Shown here: piece after piece, positions 60,432-64,000 of the stretch
How the letters are laid out: each line of letters starts with the position of its first letter
How positions within the stretch are numbered: the first letter of the stretch is position 1
Source of the DNA: Stenotrophomonas sp. VV52
Lineage (GTDB): Bacteria; Pseudomonadota; Gammaproteobacteria; Xanthomonadales; Xanthomonadaceae
Reading direction: 5' to 3'
Assembly: GCF_002893095.1 (NCBI RefSeq)
Contig: NZ_PKQQ01000008.1
Location: 124,001-188,000, forward strand
Length of the DNA: 64,000 nt
Notes under the pieces: generated by a model
What the model was told of the DNA's origin: nothing
Databases searched by the model: none
Seen by the model: the letters and a program-made list of their open reading frames with translations, nothing else
Position numbers and translations under genes: made by a program

Positions 60432-60851
60432 TTACTTCGCCACCCACCAAGCGACCACCAGCGCTACACCGAGCCACAACCACTCGCCGACCCCGTTCGC
60501 GAGCTGGATCAGGGTGGCCGCCATGAACGGGCCCATGCGCAACGCTGAATTCCACGGATCCAGGCCCAGCGAGCCGCCCAGGTAGGCCGAAGCGATGCCC
60601 CAGTTGGCCGCCAGCGCGACCACCAGGGTGAACGCCACGGTCAGGCCGATCCGAAGCGGACCGGCCTGCAGCCGGCCCAGGCGAAGCATGAAACCCAGCT
60701 CCAGCGCGGCCAGTACGGCCATCCAGCCGACCTGGCGACCGCTCAGCAGGGCGATGACCAACCAGGCCAACGTGGCCGTGACGACTCCAAGCAGCAACAG
60801 CGGGGGCCAGAGCCAGTGGGCGGACCTGGCGGGCGCGGACGTGGGCGACAT
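60432..60851 (-). CDS. small membrane protein of unknown function
   Basis: The 139-residue protein has four predicted transmembrane helices (about residues 13-32, 38-56, 65-88 and 112-136) and no recognisable motif; NWGIASAYLGGSLGLDPWN is the only polar stretch of note. I do not recognise the family. The ATG at 60851 follows a plausible AAGGAA. It is divergent from sufT with 117 bases between starts, and convergent with pntB. Confidence 0.65.
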   Translation of the reverse strand: MSPTSAPARSAHWLWPPLLLLGVVTATLAWLVIALLSGRQVGWMAVLAALELGFMLRLGRLQAGPLRIGLTVAFTLVVALAANWGIASAYLGGSLGLDPWNSALRMGPFMAATLIQLANGVGEWLWLGVALVVAWWVAK

Positions 60852-60968
60852 GCATTCTTCCTTTGGATCGCCACAGGATACCGGCTTGCGGGGTGACCGG
60901 CGCGTGGGCGGCCGCTGGGCTAAAATAGCCACCTTGCGGGAATTGGCCGCGACCCCATATCGATCCAC

Positions 60969-61520
60969 ATGTACTCCCGTAGCAGCGAACCCGTCCACTT
61001 CGAACGCGACTGCGAGGCCGTCATGGTCCCGCAGGGCGAAACGGTCACCCTGCCGGCCGGCAGCTATGGGTACATCACCCAGGCGCTGGGCGGCAGCTAC
61101 ACCGTGTTCGTCGAAGGCAATCTGTTCCGCATCGCCGGCAAGGACGGCGACGCGATCGGCAAGGAACCGCCGCCGGCGCTGGAACTGCCCGCCGACGCCA
61201 CCGACGAGGAGGTCGAAAAGCTGGTGTGGCAGCAACTGCGCACCTGCTTCGACCCGGAAATCCCGTTCAACATCGTCGACCTCGGCCTGGTCTACGAAGT
61301 CGAGCTCAAGCACCTGGACGATGGCCAGCGCGAGGTCGACATCAAGATGACCCTGACCGCGCCCGGCTGCGGCATGGGCGACATCCTGGTCGATGACGTG
61401 CGCAGCAAGCTGGAAATGATCCCCACCGTGGCCGAAGCCGATGTCGAACTGGTGTTCGACCCGCCGTGGAACCAGCACATGATGTCCGAAGCGGCCCGGC
61501 TTGAAACCGGCATGCTGTAA
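60969..61520 (+). CDS. sufT: Fe-S cluster assembly protein SufT
   Basis: The 183-residue protein has an N-terminal beta-rich part with VMVPQGETVTLPAGSYGYIT and a C-terminal MIP18-like domain (DUF59) with FDPEIPFNIVDLGLVYEV, MTLTAPGCGMGDILVDDV (the conserved Cys) and DPPWNQHMMSEAARLETG. This matches SufT, an accessory factor for iron-sulfur protein maturation. Other suf genes are not in the window. It lies 37 bases before ilvE. Confidence 0.9.
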   Translation: MYSRSSEPVHFERDCEAVMVPQGETVTLPAGSYGYITQALGGSYTVFVEGNLFRIAGKDGDAIGKEPPPALELPADATDEEVEKLVWQQLRTCFDPEIPFNIVDLGLVYEVELKHLDDGQREVDIKMTLTAPGCGMGDILVDDVRSKLEMIPTVAEADVELVFDPPWNQHMMSEAARLETGML

Positions 61521-61557
61521 TTGATGTGCTCCCCGTAACCAGAACAGGAATCATCCG

Positions 61558-62655
61558 GTGTCCCAGTCTTCCGTGAACTTCACCACCACCCGTTCCGCCC
61601 ACCCGCGCAGCAGCGAGGAGCGTGCGCGCATCCTGGCCGCGCCGGGGTTCGGTCTGCACTTCACCGACCACATGGTGGAAGTACGCTGGGACAAGGACAC
61701 CGGCTGGCATGACGCCAGCGTGCGCGCCTACGGTCCGCTGCAGCTGGACCCGGCCGCCGCGGTGCTGCATTACGGCCAGGAGATCTTCGAAGGCATCAAG
61801 GCCTACCGCCATGCCGATGGTTCGATCTGGACCTTCCGCCCGGATGCCAACGGCCGCCGCCTGCAGCGCTCGGCGCAGCGCCTGGCGCTGCCGGAACTGC
61901 CAGTGGAGATCTTCGTCGAATCGCTGAAGCAGCTGATCGCGGTGGATGCCAGCTGGGTGCCGTCGGCCGACGAATCCAGCCTGTACTTCCGTCCGTTCAT
62001 GATCGGCGATGAAGCCTTCCTCGGCGTGCGTGGCGCGCAGAAGGCCGGTTACTACGTCATCGCCAGCCCGGCCGGTCCTTACTTCGCCAAGGGCGTGGCC
62101 CCGGTGGCGATCTGGCTGTCCACCGAATACGCGCGTGCGGCCAAGGGCGGCACCGGTGCGGCCAAGTGCGGCGGCAACTACGCGGCCTCGCTGCTGCCGC
62201 AGCAGAAGGCGCAGGCGCAGGGCTGCTCGCAGGTGCTGTTCCTGGATCCGGTGGAAGGCAAGTACCTGGAAGAACTGGGTGGCATGAACGTGTTCCTGGT
62301 CTACAAGGACGGCACCCTGGTGACCCCGGAACTGTCCGGCAGCATCCTGGAAGGAATCACCCGCGAAAGCATCCTGCAGCTGGCCCGCGACCGCGGCATG
62401 AAGGTGGAAGAGCGCAAGGTCAGCATCGAGGAGTGGAAGCAGGGCGTGGCCTCGGGCGAGATCGCCGAGGTGTTCGCCTGCGGTACCGCGGCGGTGGTCA
62501 CCCCGATCGGCCAGCTGAAGGGCGAAGGCTTCTCGGTGGGCGACCTGAGCGCGCCGGCCGGTGAAGTGACCATGTCGCTGCGCAAGGAACTGACCGACAT
62601 CCAGTACGGCCGCCTGCCGGACCGCCATGGCTGGCTGGTGCACCTGGACGGCTGA
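61558..62655 (+). CDS. ilvE: branched-chain amino acid aminotransferase
   Basis: The 365-residue PLP enzyme interconverts branched-chain amino acids and their keto acids. It has HYGQEIFEGIKAYRH, RPFMIGDEAFLGV, CGGNYAASLLPQQKAQAQG (the catalytic Lys, about residue 206) and FACGTAAVVTPIGQL. The long form matches the eukaryotic-like and actinobacterial class (about 360 residues) more than E. coli IlvE (309). The start codon is GTG, with AGGAA at spacing 8. A strong terminator follows. Confidence 0.94.
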   Translation: MSQSSVNFTTTRSAHPRSSEERARILAAPGFGLHFTDHMVEVRWDKDTGWHDASVRAYGPLQLDPAAAVLHYGQEIFEGIKAYRHADGSIWTFRPDANGRRLQRSAQRLALPELPVEIFVESLKQLIAVDASWVPSADESSLYFRPFMIGDEAFLGVRGAQKAGYYVIASPAGPYFAKGVAPVAIWLSTEYARAAKGGTGAAKCGGNYAASLLPQQKAQAQGCSQVLFLDPVEGKYLEELGGMNVFLVYKDGTLVTPELSGSILEGITRESILQLARDRGMKVEERKVSIEEWKQGVASGEIAEVFACGTAAVVTPIGQLKGEGFSVGDLSAPAGEVTMSLRKELTDIQYGRLPDRHGWLVHLDG

Positions 62656-62680
62656 TCCAGCGATCCCGTGATGAATAAGA

Positions 62681-62709
62681 GGCCCGCCTGGTGACAGGCG
62701 GGCCTTTTT
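62681..62709 (+). terminator. rho-independent terminator of ilvE
   Basis: The 10-bp stem ggcccgcctg/caggcgggcc with a GTGA loop is followed by TTTTT. It lies 25 bases past the ilvE stop. Confidence 0.93.
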
Positions 62710-62726
62710 CGTTGGGGATCGTCGAG

Positions 62727-62829
62727 CAGCCACGCAGGGCGTGGCTCTACCCCCGTCAGTACATCGCGAATTGTCGTCCACCCCTGTGAACCATGTCGAT
62801 CACCGGTAGAGCCACGCCCTGCGTGGCTG
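62727..62829. repeat. pair of GTAG palindromes (SMAG/REP type)
   Basis: The units at 62727-62750 (ending CTAC) and 62806-62829 (starting GTAG) have agccacgc/gcgtggct stems. They lie beyond the ilvE terminator. Confidence 0.85.
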
Positions 62830-63205
62830 GAGCCTTCCCGATAATCCGCGCGTCAGAACGATCCAAACCGACCTAACCCATTGTTGCGCAAACGATGTCT
62901 CGTGAATGACGCACAAGACAGTGACGCAGGACACGAATTACACGCGCATTGACCATTTCCCTACCCGAAAGTTTCTTCACATTCACAAACCCTTGACCCG
63001 AAAAGTCTCAGATCGAACTTTTCACAACCCTGAAAGCGCGCTGAAACATTGTTGCGGCAGGGCCGAACCACTAGCGTCCGGGGTCGGGCGGTTGCACAGG
63101 GGAAACCGATCCGTCTTCCAGGTTCGATACACGCCGTCTTTCATCGCGCTGCATCGAACCCACCTCGCCGCATCGACGGCTCCTCACGACTTGAAGGGAA
63201 TTCCG

Positions 63206-64000
63206 ATGTCTCATGATTCGCAGCGTCTGCGTCAGCGTGCAGTGGTTGTACTCGGTGGTTCTGTTCTTTCGACCCTGCTGCTGGCCGCCCCGGCGTTTGC
63301 CGGCGACGTGCAGCTCAGCGGCCTGGCCTCCGCGCCGACCCATCAGCGCTTCATCGTGAAATACAAGGACGGCGCCACCGACGTGGCGACCCCGAGCGTA
63401 CTGGCCAGCTCCCTGAAGGCGGCGGCCGCCGCCGTTCCGGCCGCCCAGGGCCGCGCGCTGGGCCTGCAGAAGCTGCGCACCCTGGCCATCGGCCCAACCG
63501 TGGTCAAGGCCGACCGCCCGCTGGACACAGCGGAATCGGAACTGCTGATGCGCCGCCTGGCCGCCGACCCGAACGTGGAATACGTCGAAGTCGACCAGCT
63601 GATGCGCGCCACGTTGACCCCCAATGACGCCCGCCTGTCCGAGCAGTGGGGCTTCGGCACCAGCAACGCCTCGATCAACGTGCGTCCGGCCTGGGACAAG
63701 GCCACCGGCACGGGCGTGGTGGTGGCCGTGATCGACACCGGCATCACCAACCATGCCGACCTCAACGCCAACATCCTGCCCGGCTATGACTTCATCAGCG
63801 ACGCGGCGATGGCGCGCGACGGCGGTGGCCGCGACAACAACCCCAACGACGAAGGCGACTGGTACGCCGCCAACGAATGCGGCGCCGGCTATCCGGCCTC
63901 CAACTCCAGCTGGCACGGCACCCACGTGGCCGGCACGATCGCCGCGGTGACCAACAACAGCACCGGCGTGGCCGGTACCGCGTACAACGCCAAGGTCGTG
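63206..64000 (+). CDS. S8 family serine protease (subtilase), 3' truncated by the window edge
   Basis: An open frame from the ATG at 63206 (AAGGGA upstream) runs 265 codons to the edge. The visible part has a signal peptide ending PAFAG (about residue 33), an inhibitor I9-type propeptide (about 48-130, with HQRFIVKYKDG and EYVEVDQLMRATLTP), and the start of a subtilisin domain with the catalytic Asp in GVVVAVIDTGITNHADL and the catalytic His in SWHGTHVAGTIAA. The Ser lies beyond the edge. It resembles the secreted alkaline proteases StmPr1/StmPr2 of S. maltophilia; which one cannot be decided. Confidence 0.93.
   Translation, partial: MSHDSQRLRQRAVVVLGGSVLSTLLLAAPAFAGDVQLSGLASAPTHQRFIVKYKDGATDVATPSVLASSLKAAAAAVPAAQGRALGLQKLRTLAIGPTVVKADRPLDTAESELLMRRLAADPNVEYVEVDQLMRATLTPNDARLSEQWGFGTSNASINVRPAWDKATGTGVVVAVIDTGITNHADLNANILPGYDFISDAAMARDGGGRDNNPNDEGDWYAANECGAGYPASNSSWHGTHVAGTIAAVTNNSTGVAGTAYNAKVV

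Larger units (their letters stand above)
62656..63205. promoter_or_regulatory. 550-base gap with terminator, palindromes and AT-rich protease leader
   Basis: After the ilvE terminator (62681-62709) and two GTAG palindromes, the stretch from about 62870 to 63060 is clearly more AT-rich than the rest of the window, with ttgaccatttcc at 62950 and several cttcacattcac-like blocks, a likely promoter and leader for the protease gene. A second Met-start ORF in this gap is not supported. Confidence 0.5.

Overview
The window looks like a chromosomal segment of a high-GC gammaproteobacterium of the family Xanthomonadaceae, most probably Stenotrophomonas (S. maltophilia complex). The best evidence is the large number of short palindromes that end in GTAG (the SMAG/REP type known from S. 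maltophilia) in almost every intergenic gap, together with Xanthomonas-like gene products and gene order. Nearly all genes are housekeeping. No rRNA, tRNA, CRISPR array, prophage or complete insertion sequence was seen. The last gene, a subtilase, runs off the right edge, and a short C-terminal fragment of an unknown gene starts the left edge.

Layout. 0-6 kb: YdjM-like membrane hydrolase, a methyltransferase-dusB pair, and a nucleoside uptake and ribokinase pair (nupC-rbsK). 6-11.7 kb: an aldo/keto reductase, then a Fur-boxed heme uptake locus (hmuP, TonB receptor, small heme-locus protein, DUF6607 protein). 11.8-18.5 kb: ybbP-ybbA divergent from tesA, a ColRS-like two-component system and an SGNH hydrolase. 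18.7-24.3 kb: dgkA, terC, lemA with two TPM-domain genes, then lgt-thyA-folA with overlapping ends. 24.6-33.8 kb (minus strand): the conserved envelope and RNA-modification cluster lptD-surA-pdxA-rsmA-apaG-apaH, preceded by a deacetylase-like gene, a cobalamin adenosyltransferase and an S-component-like membrane protein. 33.9-36.3 kb: two ubiquinone-pathway hydroxylases. 36.3-37.4 kb: two unrecognised small genes that look less GC-rich than their surroundings. 37.4-44 kb: rlmM, a nucleoside deaminase, glnS, a DUF2007 gene, msrA, tal and rnk. 44-47.5 kb: the peroxide regulon oxyR, ahpF, ahpC, with a clear OxyR site upstream of ahpC. 47.7-53.1 kb: prmC, pip, and a minus-strand group (nitroreductase, 5'-3' exonuclease, NUDIX, N-formylglutamate amidohydrolase). 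53.4-60.4 kb: a DUF1631 gene and the proton-translocating transhydrogenase pntAA/pntAB/pntB, split by an opposing sigma factor/DUF3619/DUF3106 cassette. 60.4-64 kb: a small membrane protein, sufT, ilvE and the truncated S8 protease.

The most unusual structure is not a gene. Seven intergenic copies of a roughly 100-base element share one fold: a long outer stem (up to 27 bp) enclosing two small hairpins. Stem sequences change from copy to copy with compensating changes, while the inner loop is always TGGA (TCCA on the other strand). On the TGGA strand both loops carry GGA, and the inner one reads ATGGAT, very close to the binding consensus of the RNA-binding regulator CsrA/RsmA. Four of the seven copies sit inside larger composite units bounded by GTAG palindromes. 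Whether they are transcribed, or bind RsmA, cannot be told from the sequence; this is the lead most worth following.
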